This document shows, in pieces, positions 37,501 to 46,289 of a stretch of DNA of 64,000 nt. The stretch comes from Shinella sp. PSBB067 (lineage in GTDB: Bacteria > Pseudomonadota > Alphaproteobacteria > Rhizobiales > Rhizobiaceae): positions 4,269,001-4,333,000 of the forward strand of contig NZ_CP069303.1 of the NCBI RefSeq assembly GCF_016839145.1, written 5' to 3'. The stretch's first letter is position 1, and each line of letters starts with the position of its first letter. The notes under the pieces are model-generated. The model saw only the letters and a list, made by a program, of their open reading frames with translations. It had not been told where the DNA came from and searched no databases. The translations under genes and the position numbers were made by a program.

Positions 37501-38316
37501 ATGAACATCATGTCAGAAGCAGCCGTCGAGAAAGCCCTGGACAAGAAAATGAACGACATTTCCTACAAGATGATCGGCAAGGACGTCTCGGTCTATTACG
37601 GCGACAAGCGCGCCCTCTACGACGTCAACCTCAACGTCCGCGAGAATACCGTGACCGCCCTCATCGGCCCGTCGGGCTGCGGCAAGTCCACCTTCCTGCG
37701 CACGCTCAACCGCATGAACGACACCATCGACGGCTGCCGCGTCACCGGCCGCATCACGCTGGATACGGACGACATCTACGATCCGAACATCGACGTGGTG
37801 GAACTGCGCGCCCGCGTCGGCATGGTCTTCCAGAAGCCAAACCCGTTCCCGAAGTCGATCTACGAGAACGTCGCCTACGGCCCGCGCATCCACGGCCTTG
37901 CCAAAGCCAAGGCCGACATGGACGCCATCGTCGAGCAGAGCCTGCAGAAGGCGGGCCTGTGGAACGAGGTGAAGGACCGCCTGCAGGAGAGCGGCACCGG
38001 CCTTTCGGGCGGCCAGCAGCAGCGCCTGTGCATCGCCCGCGCCGTCGCCGTCAGCCCGGAGGTCATCCTGATGGACGAGCCCTGCTCGGCGCTTGACCCC
38101 ATCGCCACCGCCAAGGTCGAGGAGCTGATCCACGAGCTGCGCGCCAACTTCACCATCGTCATCGTGACGCATTCCATGCAGCAGGCGGCCCGCGTCTCGC
38201 AGCGCACCGCCATGTTCCACCTCGGCAACCTCGTCGAGGAGAACGACACCGACAAGATGTTCACCAACCCGGACGACCAGCGCACGCAGGACTACATCAT
38301 GGGCCGCTTCGGCTGA
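37501..38316 (+). CDS. pstB: Phosphate ABC transporter ATPase PstB
   Basis: 271 residues from the ATG at 37501 (AAGGA upstream). Walker [18 protein letters not shown] (about residues 55-71), Q-loop [16 protein letters not shown], signature [17 protein letters not shown], Walker [19 protein letters not shown], switch [12 protein letters not shown]. It powers PstCA and takes part in the PhoR-PhoU signalling complex. Confidence 0.96.
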   Translation: MNIMSEAAVEKALDKKMNDISYKMIGKDVSVYYGDKRALYDVNLNVRENTVTALIGPSGCGKSTFLRTLNRMNDTIDGCRVTGRITLDTDDIYDPNIDVVELRARVGMVFQKPNPFPKSIYENVAYGPRIHGLAKAKADMDAIVEQSLQKAGLWNEVKDRLQESGTGLSGGQQQRLCIARAVAVSPEVILMDEPCSALDPIATAKVEELIHELRANFTIVIVTHSMQQAARVSQRTAMFHLGNLVEENDTDKMFTNPDDQRTQDYIMGRFG

Positions 38317-38366
38317 CGCCATTGTCGCCCAAGCCCCGAACGCCCGAGCGCATCAAGGATAAAGCC

Positions 38367-39095
38367 ATGTCATCGACCCATATCGTCTCGATCTATGACG
38401 AAGAACTGAAGTACCTCTCCCGCCGCATCTCCGAGATGGGCGGCACCGCCGAGCAGATGGTGGCCGATTCCGTCCGCGCCCTCGTCACCACGGATGCGGC
38501 GCTGGCGCAGAAGGTGATTTCGGAAGACATCATCCTCGACAATGCCGAGCGCCAGATCAACGAGAAGGCCATCGTCACCATCGCCAAGCGCCAGCCGATG
38601 GCGGCGGACCTGCGCGAGATCATGGGCGCGATCCGCATCGCCGCCGAGCTGGAGCGTGTCGGCGACCTCGGCAAGAACACCGCCAAGCGCGTCATCGCCG
38701 TGCAAAGCTCGGGCATGCCCCGCAAGCTCGCCCGCGGCCTGGAGCACCTCGCCGAACTCGCCCTGATCCAGCTCAAGGAAGTGCTCGACGTCTACGCCAC
38801 CCGTTCGGTCGACAAGGCGAAGGCCATCCGCGAACGCGACGACGAGATCGACGCGATCTACACCTCGCTGTTCCGCGAGCTCCTCACCTACATGATGGAA
38901 GACCCGCGCAACATCACGCCCTGCACGCATCTCCTGTTCTGCGCCAAGAACATCGAGCGCATCGGCGACCACGCGACCAACATCGCCGAAACCATCTACT
39001 ACATGGCCACCGGCTCGCAGCCGGAAGGCGAGCGTCCGAAGGACGACACCTCGACCTCCGTCGTCGCCGCCGACGTTGCCGATGCCTCCGAGTAA
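38367..39095 (+). CDS. phoU: Phosphate signalling protein PhoU
   Basis: 242 residues from the ATG at 38367 (AAGGAT upstream; an in-frame GTG/ATG earlier has no support). Two three-helix repeats with the metal-binding motifs EDIILDNAERQINEKA / IAAELERVGDLGKNTAKR and DDEIDAIYTSLFRELLTYMM / CAKNIERIGDHATNIAETIY. It links Pst transport state to PhoR and damps the Pho response when phosphate is plentiful. Confidence 0.95.
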   Translation: MSSTHIVSIYDEELKYLSRRISEMGGTAEQMVADSVRALVTTDAALAQKVISEDIILDNAERQINEKAIVTIAKRQPMAADLREIMGAIRIAAELERVGDLGKNTAKRVIAVQSSGMPRKLARGLEHLAELALIQLKEVLDVYATRSVDKAKAIRERDDEIDAIYTSLFRELLTYMMEDPRNITPCTHLLFCAKNIERIGDHATNIAETIYYMATGSQPEGERPKDDTSTSVVAADVADASE

Positions 39096-39113
39096 CGAGT
39101 AAGGGTTCGACAC

Positions 39114-39797
39114 ATGGTGCCCAGAATAGCCGTCGTGGAAGACGAGGAGGCGCTCAGCGTCCTCCTGCGCTACAATCTCGAAGCCGAAGGCTTCGAGGTC
39201 GACACGATCCTTTCCGGTGACGAGGCCGAGATGCGCCTTCAGGAGCGCATGCCGGATCTCCTCATCCTCGACTGGATGCTGCCCGGCGTCTCCGGCATCG
39301 AGCTCTGCCGGCGCCTGCGCCAGCGCCCGGAGACCGAGCGCCTGCCGATCATCATGCTGACGGCGCGCGGCGAGGAGAGCGAGCGCGTGCGCGGCCTTGC
39401 CACCGGCGCGGACGACTATGTGGTGAAACCCTTCTCGACGCCGGAGCTGGTCGCCCGCGTGCGCGCCATGCTGCGCCGGGCCAAGCCGGAAGTCGTCTCG
39501 ACCGTGCTGCGCTGCGGCGACATCGAGCTCGACCGCGAGACCCACCGCGTCCACCGCCGCACCCGCGAGGTCCGCCTCGGCCCGACGGAATTCCGCCTGC
39601 TGGAGTTCCTGATGACCTCGCCGGGCCGCGTCTTCTCGCGCTCGCAGCTCCTCGACGGCGTCTGGGGCCACGACATCTATGTCGACGAGCGCACCGTCGA
39701 CGTCCATGTCGGGCGCCTGCGCAAGGCGCTCAACTTCGCCAACATGCAGGACGTCATCCGCACGGTGCGCGGTGCCGGCTATTCGCTGGAGACCTGA
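39114..39797 (+). CDS. phoB: Phosphate regulon response regulator PhoB
   Basis: 227 residues: receiver domain (1-120) with acidic pair EDEE, phospho-acceptor D53 in LLILDWMLPGVSGIELCRRL, T in MLTARGEESE and K in DDYVVKPFSTPELVARVRAM; then an OmpR-type winged helix (about 130-225, SRSQLLDGVWGHDIYVDERT). It binds Pho boxes such as the one before pstS. It is the last gene of the operon, 18 bp after phoU, followed by a hairpin. Confidence 0.96.
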   Translation: MVPRIAVVEDEEALSVLLRYNLEAEGFEVDTILSGDEAEMRLQERMPDLLILDWMLPGVSGIELCRRLRQRPETERLPIIMLTARGEESERVRGLATGADDYVVKPFSTPELVARVRAMLRRAKPEVVSTVLRCGDIELDRETHRVHRRTREVRLGPTEFRLLEFLMTSPGRVFSRSQLLDGVWGHDIYVDERTVDVHVGRLRKALNFANMQDVIRTVRGAGYSLET

Positions 39798-39828
39798 GCG
39801 GCCGGAATTTCCTCCCAAGGACGGAAAT

Positions 39829-39848
39829 GGGCCCTTCGGGGCCTGTTT
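39829..39848 (+). terminator. Probable terminator of the pst-pho operon
   Basis: GGCCC-TTCG-GGGCC forms a short GC stem with a stable TTCG tetraloop, 32 bp after the phoB stop, followed by TGTTTGCGTTTC. Confidence 0.6.
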
Positions 39849-39977
39849 GCGTTTCGGGGCACGCAATCGCCCCCGCATGCGGCCTTCTCCCGATAAGCGG
39901 GGCGGCGCGAGGAGAGAGCTTCTCCGCTTGCGAAAAAATGTCATGGCAGGATGAGGGCGTCCGGCCCGCAGCCGCAA

Positions 39978-40002
39978 ACGAAAACGGGCCCGAAAGGGCC
40001 CG
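39978..40002 (-). terminator. Terminator of gcrA
   Basis: CGGGCCC and GGGCCCG (39985-39991 and 39996-40002) form a perfect stem with a GAAA/TTTC loop. On the minus strand the stem is followed by TTTTCGTTTG, a standard intrinsic terminator 25 bp after the gcrA stop. Confidence 0.8.
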
Positions 40003-40027
40003 CTTGTCATTCCGCAGTCAGCGCCGC

Positions 40028-40564
40028 TCAGCGCATCCGCCGGCGCTCGGCCGAAGGCTGGTAGGCGAGGCGCTGGTGGTAGGTGCAATAGGGCGAGTTG
40101 TCCGGGGACTCGTTGCCGCAGAAGTGGAAGTCCTCGTTGAGCGGGTCGCCGATCGGCCATTTGCAGGTGCGCTCGGTGAGCTGCGTCAGCTCCAGCTTGC
40201 GCGACATCGGCACGACGACGTTGTTGCCGTTGGCCGGAACCGGAAGCTGGTCGCGCTGCGCGTCGAAATCTGCGTCGATTTCCTCCTTGGCGATCGCGTT
40301 GCCGGCCGGGCGGGCCGCGGCGCGGGGGGCGACCGGGCGGGCCGCAAAGCCGGTGGGGCGCGGGGCGGCTGCCGCCGGGCGCTTGGGGCGCGAGGCGGAC
40401 TGCGTTCCGCCGGCCTTGGCGCGGCCCGGCAGGTTCAGCCGGTGCACCTTGCCGATGACGGCATTGCGGCTGACGCCGCCGAGCTGGGCGGCGATCTGGC
40501 TCGCGCTCAGGCCCTCGCTCCAGAGCTTCTTGAGTTTCTCGACCCGCTCGTCTGTCCAGTTCAT
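40028..40564 (-). CDS. gcrA: Cell-cycle regulator GcrA
   Basis: 178 residues from the ATG at 40564, giving the canonical MNWTDERVEKLKKLWSEGLS with an HTH (about 1-45, SASQIAAQLGGVSRNAVIGK). A low-complexity Ala/Pro/Arg linker (50-95) follows, and the C-terminal RNA-polymerase-binding domain carries CKWPIGDPLNEDFHFCGNE and SPYCTYHQRLAY, a Cys/His set that probably holds a metal. GcrA binds sigma70-RNAP and activates methylated GANTC-containing promoters. It stands alone, with its own terminator. Confidence 0.95.
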   Translation of the reverse strand: MNWTDERVEKLKKLWSEGLSASQIAAQLGGVSRNAVIGKVHRLNLPGRAKAGGTQSASRPKRPAAAAPRPTGFAARPVAPRAAARPAGNAIAKEEIDADFDAQRDQLPVPANGNNVVVPMSRKLELTQLTERTCKWPIGDPLNEDFHFCGNESPDNSPYCTYHQRLAYQPSAERRRMR

Positions 40565-40861
40565 GCTTTCGTCTCCGTTCGGCGCTCGCAATACGGGAAT
40601 CCGTCATCGCGTCCCGGACGGGTCCGGGACCTGAACGCCTTAACTCTTTTGGTGACTAGTTCCGCCGCATGCAGTCTAGTAATTGGTCTTTAACCTAGAG
40701 ACCGGGGGACTCCGTGACAAGAGTCGCACGAATCCGGGCGAATCGATTTCTAAGTTTTCCCCAACTTGCTGGTCTGGTGTGACTCGATAGCGACACCTTC
40801 CGCGCGTGCCGTGAATCCTTTCCCTGCGGGAGGTTCAGCCATATTCAGGGCAGCGATTTTA
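40565..40861. other. Promoter region between gcrA and argD, no gene seen
   Basis: About 300 bases of lower GC than the neighbours. It should contain the gcrA promoter. GGGAGGTTCAGCC at 40829-40841 and the AT-rich stretch around 40740-40765 resemble leader or promoter sequence, but I see no open frame and cannot identify an RNA gene. Confidence 0.4.
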
Positions 40862-40890
40862 TTGACAGGGCGGTATGAAATGCCGATAGT
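40862..40890 (+). promoter_or_regulatory. Strong sigma70-type promoter before argD
   Basis: TTGACA (40862-40867), exactly 17 bp, then GATAGT (40885-40890). The expected start of transcription is near 40897, which is just at the first base of the hairpin at 40898. Confidence 0.7.
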
Positions 40891-40897
40891 GCGGCAT

Positions 40898-40926
40898 GCC
40901 GCCGAAAGGCGGCTTTTGATTTTTCT
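40898..40926 (+). terminator. Intrinsic-terminator-like hairpin at the argD leader
   Basis: GCCGCC-GAAA-GGCGGC followed by TTTTGATTTTTC: a short perfect GC stem and a T-rich tract on the plus strand, about 60 bases before the argD start codon. No plus-strand gene ends nearby, so it either ends an unannotated small RNA or sits at the very 5' end of the argD message. Confidence 0.7.
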
Positions 40927-40988
40927 GGTATCCGGAAAAGTCAAGCTCCAGACCCGTTTTCCGCATCTCTTTTCGGAGGATTCGCGCC

Positions 40989-42182
40989 ATGGCCGATGCC
41001 GCGCCGCTCTATGAAACCTATATGCGTGCGCCGCTCCGGTTCGCGCGCGGGGAGGGCGTGTGGCTCGTCACCGAGGATGGCGAGCGATATCTCGATTTCG
41101 CCGCCGGCGTCGCCGTCAATTCGCTGGGCCACGCCCACCCCCATCTCGTCGCCGCGCTGAAGGACCAGGCCGAGAAGGTCTGGCACCTGTCGAACCTCTA
41201 CGAGATCCCCGGCCAGGAAAGCCTCGGCCGCCGGCTGACGGAGGCGACCTTCGCCGACAAGGTGTTCTTCACCAATTCGGGCGCCGAGGCGCTGGAATGC
41301 GCGATCAAGACGGCCCGGCGCTACCACTTTGCCAAGGGTCACGCCGGCAAGTACCACATCCTCACCTTCGAGGGCGCTTTCCACGGCCGCACCATCGCCA
41401 CCATCGCGGCCGGCGGGCAGGAGAAATACATCGAGGGCTTCGGCCCCAAGGCCCCGGGCTTCCTGAAGCTGCCCTTCGGCGACATTACGGCCGTCAGGGA
41501 CGCGATCACCGAGGAGACGGCGGCGATCCTCATCGAGCCCGTGCAGGGCGAGGGGGGCCTTCGCCCCGTGCCGAAGGACTTCATGCAGGAGCTGCGCCGG
41601 CTCTGCGACGAATACGGCCTGCTGCTCATCCTCGACGAGGTGCAGACGGGCGTCGGCCGCACCGGCCGCCTCTTCGCCCATGAGAGCGCGGGCGTCACGC
41701 CCGACATCATGGCCATCGCCAAGGGCATCGGCGGCGGTTTCCCGCTCGGCGCCTGCCTTGCCACGAACGAGGCCGCCGCCGGCATGGTCGCCGGCACGCA
41801 TGGCTCGACCTATGGCGGCAACCCGCTCGCCATGGCGGTCGGCAATGCGGTGCTCGACGTCGTCCTCGAGGACGGCTTCCTTCAGCATGTGCGCGACGTC
41901 GCGCTGGTCTTCCGCCAGGGGCTCGCGGCGCTGAAGGACCGCTTCCCCGAGGTCATCGAGGATATCCGCGGCGAGGGCCTGATGCTCGGCATCAAGGCGA
42001 AGGTTCCGGTCGCCGACCTGCTCAAGGCCGTGCGCGCGGAAAACCTGCTCGCCGTGCCGGCCGGCGACAACGTGCTGCGCCTGCTGCCGCCGCTGGTCGT
42101 CACGGCGGAAGAGGCGCGCGAGGGGCTCGCCCGCATCGAGCGGGCGGCGGAAAAGCTGACGGCGGCCGTGAAGGCCGCTTAA
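40989..42182 (+). CDS. argD: Acetylornithine aminotransferase ArgD
   Basis: 397 residues, class III PLP aminotransferase. Landmarks: [40 protein letters not shown] (PLP phosphate site), [20 protein letters not shown], and the Schiff-base lysine near residue 244 in [14 protein letters not shown]. It makes N-acetylornithine from the semialdehyde in arginine synthesis and may also act on succinyldiaminopimelate. GGAGG precedes the ATG. It forms an operon with argF (25 bp gap). Confidence 0.95.
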   Translation: MADAAPLYETYMRAPLRFARGEGVWLVTEDGERYLDFAAGVAVNSLGHAHPHLVAALKDQAEKVWHLSNLYEIPGQESLGRRLTEATFADKVFFTNSGAEALECAIKTARRYHFAKGHAGKYHILTFEGAFHGRTIATIAAGGQEKYIEGFGPKAPGFLKLPFGDITAVRDAITEETAAILIEPVQGEGGLRPVPKDFMQELRRLCDEYGLLLILDEVQTGVGRTGRLFAHESAGVTPDIMAIAKGIGGGFPLGACLATNEAAAGMVAGTHGSTYGGNPLAMAVGNAVLDVVLEDGFLQHVRDVALVFRQGLAALKDRFPEVIEDIRGEGLMLGIKAKVPVADLLKAVRAENLLAVPAGDNVLRLLPPLVVTAEEAREGLARIERAAEKLTAAVKAA

Positions 42183-42207
42183 GGGACTGGGACAGACAGG
42201 ACACATC

Positions 42208-43119
42208 ATGGCCAAGCATTTTCTCGATCTTTCCGCCGTTTCGGAAAGCGATCTCCGCGTCATCATGGACGACGCGCACAGCCGCAAGGCCGCCAGCAAG
42301 GCCGGCACGGAGGCAAAGCCGCTCGCCGGCAAGATGCTGGCGATGATCTTCGAGAAGCCCTCCACGCGAACCCGCGTCTCCTTCGACGTCGGCATGCGCC
42401 AGCTCGGCGGCGAGACGCTGTTCCTGTCGGGCACGGAAATGCAGCTCGGCCGCGCCGAGACCATCGGCGACACGGCCAAGGTCCTGTCGCGCTATGTCGA
42501 CGCCATCATGATCCGCACGACCGACCATGCGCGCCTGCTGGAGCTTGCCGAGCACGCCACCGTCCCGGTCATCAACGCCCTGACGGACCTCACCCATCCC
42601 TGCCAGATCATGGCCGACATCATGACCTTCGAGGAGCATCGCGGCCCGGCCAAGGGCAAGACCTTCTCCTGGATGGGCGACGGCAACAACGTGCTGCACT
42701 CCTTCGTCGAGGGCGCGGCCCGCTTCGGCTATACGATGAAGATGGCCGTGCCGATGGGCTCCGAGCCGGACGACAAGATCCTCAACTGGGCGCGCGACAA
42801 CGGCGGCAACATCCTGCTCGGCCACGACCCGGAGGCGATTGCCGACGGTGCCGACCTCATCGTCACCGATTGCTGGGTCTCCATGAACCAGGAGCACCGC
42901 GCTCGCGGCCACAACATCTTCCAGCCCTACCAGGTCAACAAGCAGCTCATGGCGCGGGCCGGCAAGGATGCGCTCTTCATGCACTGCCTGCCCGCCCATC
43001 GCGGCGAGGAAGTGACCGACGAGGTGATCGACGGCCCGCAGTCCGTGGTCTTCGACGAGGCGGAGAACCGCCTTCATGCGCAGAAGTCGATCCTTGCCTG
43101 GTGCTTCGGCGCCGTCTGA
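42208..43119 (+). CDS. argF: Ornithine carbamoyltransferase ArgF
   Basis: 303 residues. Carbamoyl-phosphate site [15 protein letters not shown] (S-T-R-T-R near residue 52), second substrate motif [10 protein letters not shown] (HPCQ near 129), SMNQEH-containing SMG-like loop and catalytic [13 protein letters not shown] (Cys near 260). It makes citrulline from ornithine and carbamoyl phosphate in the cytoplasm. The argD-argF pair is a common rhizobial arrangement. Confidence 0.95.
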   Translation: MAKHFLDLSAVSESDLRVIMDDAHSRKAASKAGTEAKPLAGKMLAMIFEKPSTRTRVSFDVGMRQLGGETLFLSGTEMQLGRAETIGDTAKVLSRYVDAIMIRTTDHARLLELAEHATVPVINALTDLTHPCQIMADIMTFEEHRGPAKGKTFSWMGDGNNVLHSFVEGAARFGYTMKMAVPMGSEPDDKILNWARDNGGNILLGHDPEAIADGADLIVTDCWVSMNQEHRARGHNIFQPYQVNKQLMARAGKDALFMHCLPAHRGEEVTDEVIDGPQSVVFDEAENRLHAQKSILAWCFGAV

Positions 43120-43125
43120 CGCGGC

Positions 43126-43154
43126 CTTGAAATATGTGAGGGCACGCACGATCT
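43126..43154 (+). promoter_or_regulatory. RpoH (sigma32)-type promoter for hslO
   Basis: CTTGAA (43126-43131), 17 bp, then CGATCT (43149-43154) fits the alphaproteobacterial heat-shock promoter pattern CTTG-N17/18-CnATnT. It starts 7 bp after argF ends and points to hslO, a heat and oxidative stress chaperone; the 5' leader would be about 145 nt. Confidence 0.65.
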
Positions 43155-43308
43155 AGGTGCCGACACCCGGCGCCGGAAGGCGTCGTCTCTGGCGCTTGCC
43201 CGCCCGGTATGGAATGATCGGGCGGCAGGAGCGCGAAATCACGATAGACGCTGTCGGACGTGGCGGGGCGCAAGGCCCGCGGCGCGGCGGTGTGCAAGGA
43301 GCAGAACG

Positions 43309-44304
43309 ATGATGGCTGAAAACGCCCTGAAACTCGGTGAGCCCGGCTATGCCGGCGACGATCATGTCCTGCCGTTCCAGGTGGAAGGCCTCGATGTGCG
43401 CGGCAGGGCCGTGCAGCTCGGCCCGATGCTCGACGGCATTCTCGGCCGGCACGATTACCCCGCACCCGTCGCCCGCCTTCTGGCCGAGGCGATCACGCTC
43501 ACCGTGCTGCTCGGCACCTCGCTGAAATTCGAGGGCAAGCTGATCGTCCAGACCAAGGGCGACGGCCCCGTCGACCTGCTCGTCGCTGATTTCGCCGCAC
43601 CGGAGAACGTGCGCGCCTATGCCCGCTTCGACGAGGCGGCGCTGGAGGCCGCCGTCGCCGAAGGCCGGACGGAGCCGCACGAGCTGCTCGGCAAGGGCAT
43701 TCTCGCCTTCACCATCGACCAGGGCGCGCATACCCAGCGCTACCAGGGCATCGTTCCGCTCGACGGCCATACGCTGGAAGAGATCGCCGGCGTCTATTTC
43801 CGCCAGTCCGAGCAGATCCCGACCAAGGTGCGCCTCGGCGTCGCCGAGCTCTACGACCGCGACGAAGCCGGCAAGGCCCGCCATCGCTGGCGCGCGGGCG
43901 GCATGGTCGCGCAGTTCCTGCCGTCCTCGCCCGAGCGCATGCGCCAGGCCGATCTTCCCGGCGGCGACGGCGACGAGGCCGGCCACAAGATCGACGACGA
44001 CGACAACTGGTCCGAAGCCAAAGCCATGGTCGAGACGATCGACGCCGACGAGCTGACCGATCCCACAGTCGGCACCGAGCGGCTGCTGTTCCGCCTCTTC
44101 CACGAGCGGGGCGTGCGCGTCTACCAGCCGCAGCAGGTCTTCGACCGCTGCTCCTGCTCGCGCGAGAAGCTGAAGAGCGTCCTCGCCGGCCTCAGCGCCG
44201 AGGAGATCGCCCATACGGCGGACGACAAGGGTGAGATCGCGGTGACCTGCGAGTTCTGCTCGACGACTTACCGCTTCGAGGCGGCGGAAGTGCTGCCGCA
44301 GTAA
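43309..44304 (+). CDS. hslO: Redox-regulated chaperone Hsp33
   Basis: 331 residues. The N-terminal substrate-binding domain (about 20-200) has LLGTSLKFEGKLIVQTKGDG and the typical QGAHTQRYQGIVPL; the C-terminal zinc redox switch has CSC (near 281) and CEFC (near 314), the four Cys that bind zinc when reduced and form disulfides on oxidation. It holds unfolded proteins during combined heat and oxidant stress. AAGGAGC precedes the ATG. Length fits the alphaproteobacterial form. Confidence 0.95.
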   Translation: MMAENALKLGEPGYAGDDHVLPFQVEGLDVRGRAVQLGPMLDGILGRHDYPAPVARLLAEAITLTVLLGTSLKFEGKLIVQTKGDGPVDLLVADFAAPENVRAYARFDEAALEAAVAEGRTEPHELLGKGILAFTIDQGAHTQRYQGIVPLDGHTLEEIAGVYFRQSEQIPTKVRLGVAELYDRDEAGKARHRWRAGGMVAQFLPSSPERMRQADLPGGDGDEAGHKIDDDDNWSEAKAMVETIDADELTDPTVGTERLLFRLFHERGVRVYQPQQVFDRCSCSREKLKSVLAGLSAEEIAHTADDKGEIAVTCEFCSTTYRFEAAEVLPQ

Positions 44305-44323
44305 AGGCGTGGGGCGACTGCCC

Positions 44324-44477
44324 GCATCCGCCTGACGGCACCTTCTCCCCGCAGACGGGGAGAAGGGAAGGATGCGACGCCTCGCCTTCTGCCGGCGATG
44401 ATGCTTTGGGGAAACCGGCCCGGCTCGCTTCCTTCGCCACGCTTGCGGGGAGAGAATGGCCGGCAGGCCGGATGAGG
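44324..44477. repeat. RIME-like intergenic palindromic element
   Basis: The hslO-apaG gap contains CCTTCTCCCCG-CAGA-CGGGGAGAAGG (44341-44366, perfect 11-bp arms) and, on the right, GCGGGGAGAGAATGGCCGGC followed by AGGCCGGATGAGGGG. These are the building blocks of the Rhizobium-specific intergenic mosaic elements, found in many copies in Rhizobiaceae. The first palindrome may also end hslO and apaG transcripts, which converge here. Confidence 0.75.
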
Positions 44478-44496
44478 GGCTGCGCCCGCGCCGCCC

Positions 44497-44889
44497 TCAA
44501 TTCAGCGTGCGCACCTGCCCGGGCGTATCCAGCGAGAAGGCCGGAATGGCGACGTCGAAGGCCTCGCCCGTCTCCGCCTCCATGCGGTACCGCCCGAACA
44601 TGATGCCCGACGGCGTCTCCAGCGGGCAGCCGGAGGAATATTCGTAGGTATCGCCCGGCCGCAGCACCGGCTGCTCGCCGATGACACCAGGCCCGTTGAC
44701 CTCGTCGACCTGTCCGTTCTGGTCGGTGATGTTCCAGTAGCGCGTCACCAGCCGCACGGCGATGTCGGAATGGTTCGATATGACGACCCGGTATCCCCAG
44801 ACATAGCGGCTGTCGTCGGGGTCGGACTGATCGGCCAGGTAGTATGGCTCTACGGTCACTTCGATGTCGCGGGTCAGCGCACGATACAT
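44497..44889 (-). CDS. apaG: ApaG (Co2+/Mg2+ efflux-associated) protein
   Basis: 130 residues of a single fibronectin-III-like domain. The ATG at 44889 ([20 protein letters not shown]) is chosen over a TTG two codons earlier. Landmarks: [40 protein letters not shown], and [20 protein letters not shown] with the GxGxxG-like pyrophosphate-type loop of the family. The biochemical role is unclear; in enterobacteria the gene affects divalent-metal tolerance. Confidence 0.93.
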   Translation of the reverse strand: MYRALTRDIEVTVEPYYLADQSDPDDSRYVWGYRVVISNHSDIAVRLVTRYWNITDQNGQVDEVNGPGVIGEQPVLRPGDTYEYSSGCPLETPSGIMFGRYRMEAETGEAFDVAIPAFSLDTPGQVRTLN

Positions 44890-44991
44890 GGGCAAGCCTT
44901 GAACTGATTAGCTCCTGCTATTCTACACGAATACGGTTTCGTCAAGGACAAGCGAAGAACCCACGCGCTTCTGCCGGCGGCAGCCCGAAGA

Positions 44992-45014
44992 ACACCGGCC
45001 TCATCGGCCGGTGT
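44992..45014 (-). terminator. Probable terminator of metZ
   Basis: ACACCGGCC and GGCCGGTGT form a perfect 9-bp stem with a 5-nt loop, 30 bp past the metZ stop; on the minus strand it is followed by TCTTCGGG. Confidence 0.6.
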
Positions 45015-45043
45015 CTTCCATTTCCGGCCTCACGCCGCGATGG

Positions 45044-46228
45044 TCACGCCCCGACCCTGGCGAGCGCCCGCGCGAAATCCTCGATGAGGTCGTCGCCGTC
45101 CTCGATGCCGGCCGAAAAGCGCACCGTGCCGGCCGAGATGCCGAGTTCGGCGCGGGCCTCGTCCGTCAGGTTCTTGTGCGTCGTCGTCGCCGGATGCGTG
45201 ATGAGGCTCTTGGCGTCGCCGAGATTGTTGGAGATCTTCACGACCTCCAGCGCGTCCTGCAGCGCGAAGGCCGCCTCCTTGCCGCCCTTCAGCTCGAAGC
45301 AGACGAGTGTCGAGCCGCCCGACATCTGCTTGGCGATGATGTCGGCCTGCGGGTGGTCCTTGCGGCCCGGATAGATCACGCGGGCGACCTGGTTCTGTTC
45401 CGCGAGGAAGTCCGCGATGCGGCTCGCATTCTCCGTCTGCTGCCTGACGCGCAGCGGCAGCGTCTCGATGCCCTTGAGCAGCGTCCAGGCATTGAACGGC
45501 GACATGGCCGGGCCGGTGTGGCGGAAATAGTCGTGCAGGTTCTCGTCGATCCAGGCCTTGTCCGAAAGCACCACGCCGCCGAGGCACCGGCCCTGCCCGT
45601 CGATATGCTTGGTCGCCGAATAGACGACGACATGCGCGCCGAGCTCCAGCGGCTTCTGGAAGAGCGGCGTGGCGAAGACGTTGTCGACCACGACCTTGGC
45701 GCCGATCTGGTTGGCGAGCCTTGCGACGCCGGCGATATCGATCACTTCCAGCGTCGGGTTGGTCGGGCTTTCGAGGAAGAAGACCCTGGTGTTCTTGCGG
45801 ATCGCGCCCTCCCAGTTGGCAAGGTCCCGGCCGTCGATCAGCGTGCACTCGATGCCGTATTTCGGCGCCAGCGTCTCCACCACCCAGCGGCAGGAGCCGA
45901 AGAGCGCGCGGGCCGCGACGATATGGTCGCCGGCCTTGAGCTGGCAGAGGATGGCGGAGGAGACGGCGGCCATGCCGGATGCAGTGGCGCGGGCATCCTC
46001 GGCGCCTTCTAGCATGCACATGCGCTTTTCGAACATGTCGTTGGTCGGGCTGCCGTAGCGGGCGTAGATGAATCCGTCCGTCTCGCCCTTGAAGCGGGCT
46101 TCGGCTGCCGCCGACGTGTCGTAGACGAAGCCTTGCGTGAGGAAGATCGCCTCGGCGGTTTCGCCGTGCTGGGAGCGGGTGGTTCCGCCGTGAACGAGTT
46201 GGGTGGCCGGGCGCCAGGACTTGCTCAT
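45044..46228 (-). CDS. metZ: O-succinylhomoserine sulfhydrylase MetZ
   Basis: 394 residues from the ATG at 46228 (GAAGG upstream); product MSKSWRPATQLVHGGTTRSQ. Cys/Met-metabolism PLP enzyme: FIYARYGSPTNDMFEKRMCM (PLP/Arg region), FFLESPTNPTLEVIDIAGVA, VVDNVFATPLFQKPLELGAH and the Schiff-base lysine in VYSATKHIDGQGRCLGG. It makes homocysteine directly from O-succinylhomoserine and sulfide. Control is by the SAM-II riboswitch and terminator in its leader. Confidence 0.93.
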   Translation of the reverse strand: MSKSWRPATQLVHGGTTRSQHGETAEAIFLTQGFVYDTSAAAEARFKGETDGFIYARYGSPTNDMFEKRMCMLEGAEDARATASGMAAVSSAILCQLKAGDHIVAARALFGSCRWVVETLAPKYGIECTLIDGRDLANWEGAIRKNTRVFFLESPTNPTLEVIDIAGVARLANQIGAKVVVDNVFATPLFQKPLELGAHVVVYSATKHIDGQGRCLGGVVLSDKAWIDENLHDYFRHTGPAMSPFNAWTLLKGIETLPLRVRQQTENASRIADFLAEQNQVARVIYPGRKDHPQADIIAKQMSGGSTLVCFELKGGKEAAFALQDALEVVKISNNLGDAKSLITHPATTTHKNLTDEARAELGISAGTVRFSAGIEDGDDLIEDFARALARVGA

Positions 46229-46246
46229 GTGATCGTCGCCTTCAAA

Positions 46247-46278
46247 CAAAAAAACCGGCCGCGCAAGCAGGCCGGTTT
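46247..46278 (-). terminator. Intrinsic terminator of the metZ riboswitch
   Basis: On the minus strand AACCGGCC and GGCCGGTT (46277-46270 and 46260-46253) form a stem followed by TTTTTTTGTTTG. It lies just after the SAM-II aptamer and 20 bases before the metZ start codon, so SAM binding would stop transcription or hide the ribosome site. Confidence 0.85.
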
Positions 46279-46289
46279 GACACCCGGCC

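Noticed and set aside
39870-39925. A second RIME element after phoB
   Set aside because: There are GGCCTTCTCCCG and GAGGAGAGAGCTTCTCC words, but the arms do not pair well and the module order is not preserved.
38370-40607. A 745-codon minus-strand frame spanning phoU, phoB and gcrA
   Set aside because: It overlaps three confidently identified genes and its translation is low-complexity; an antisense shadow of high-GC coding DNA.
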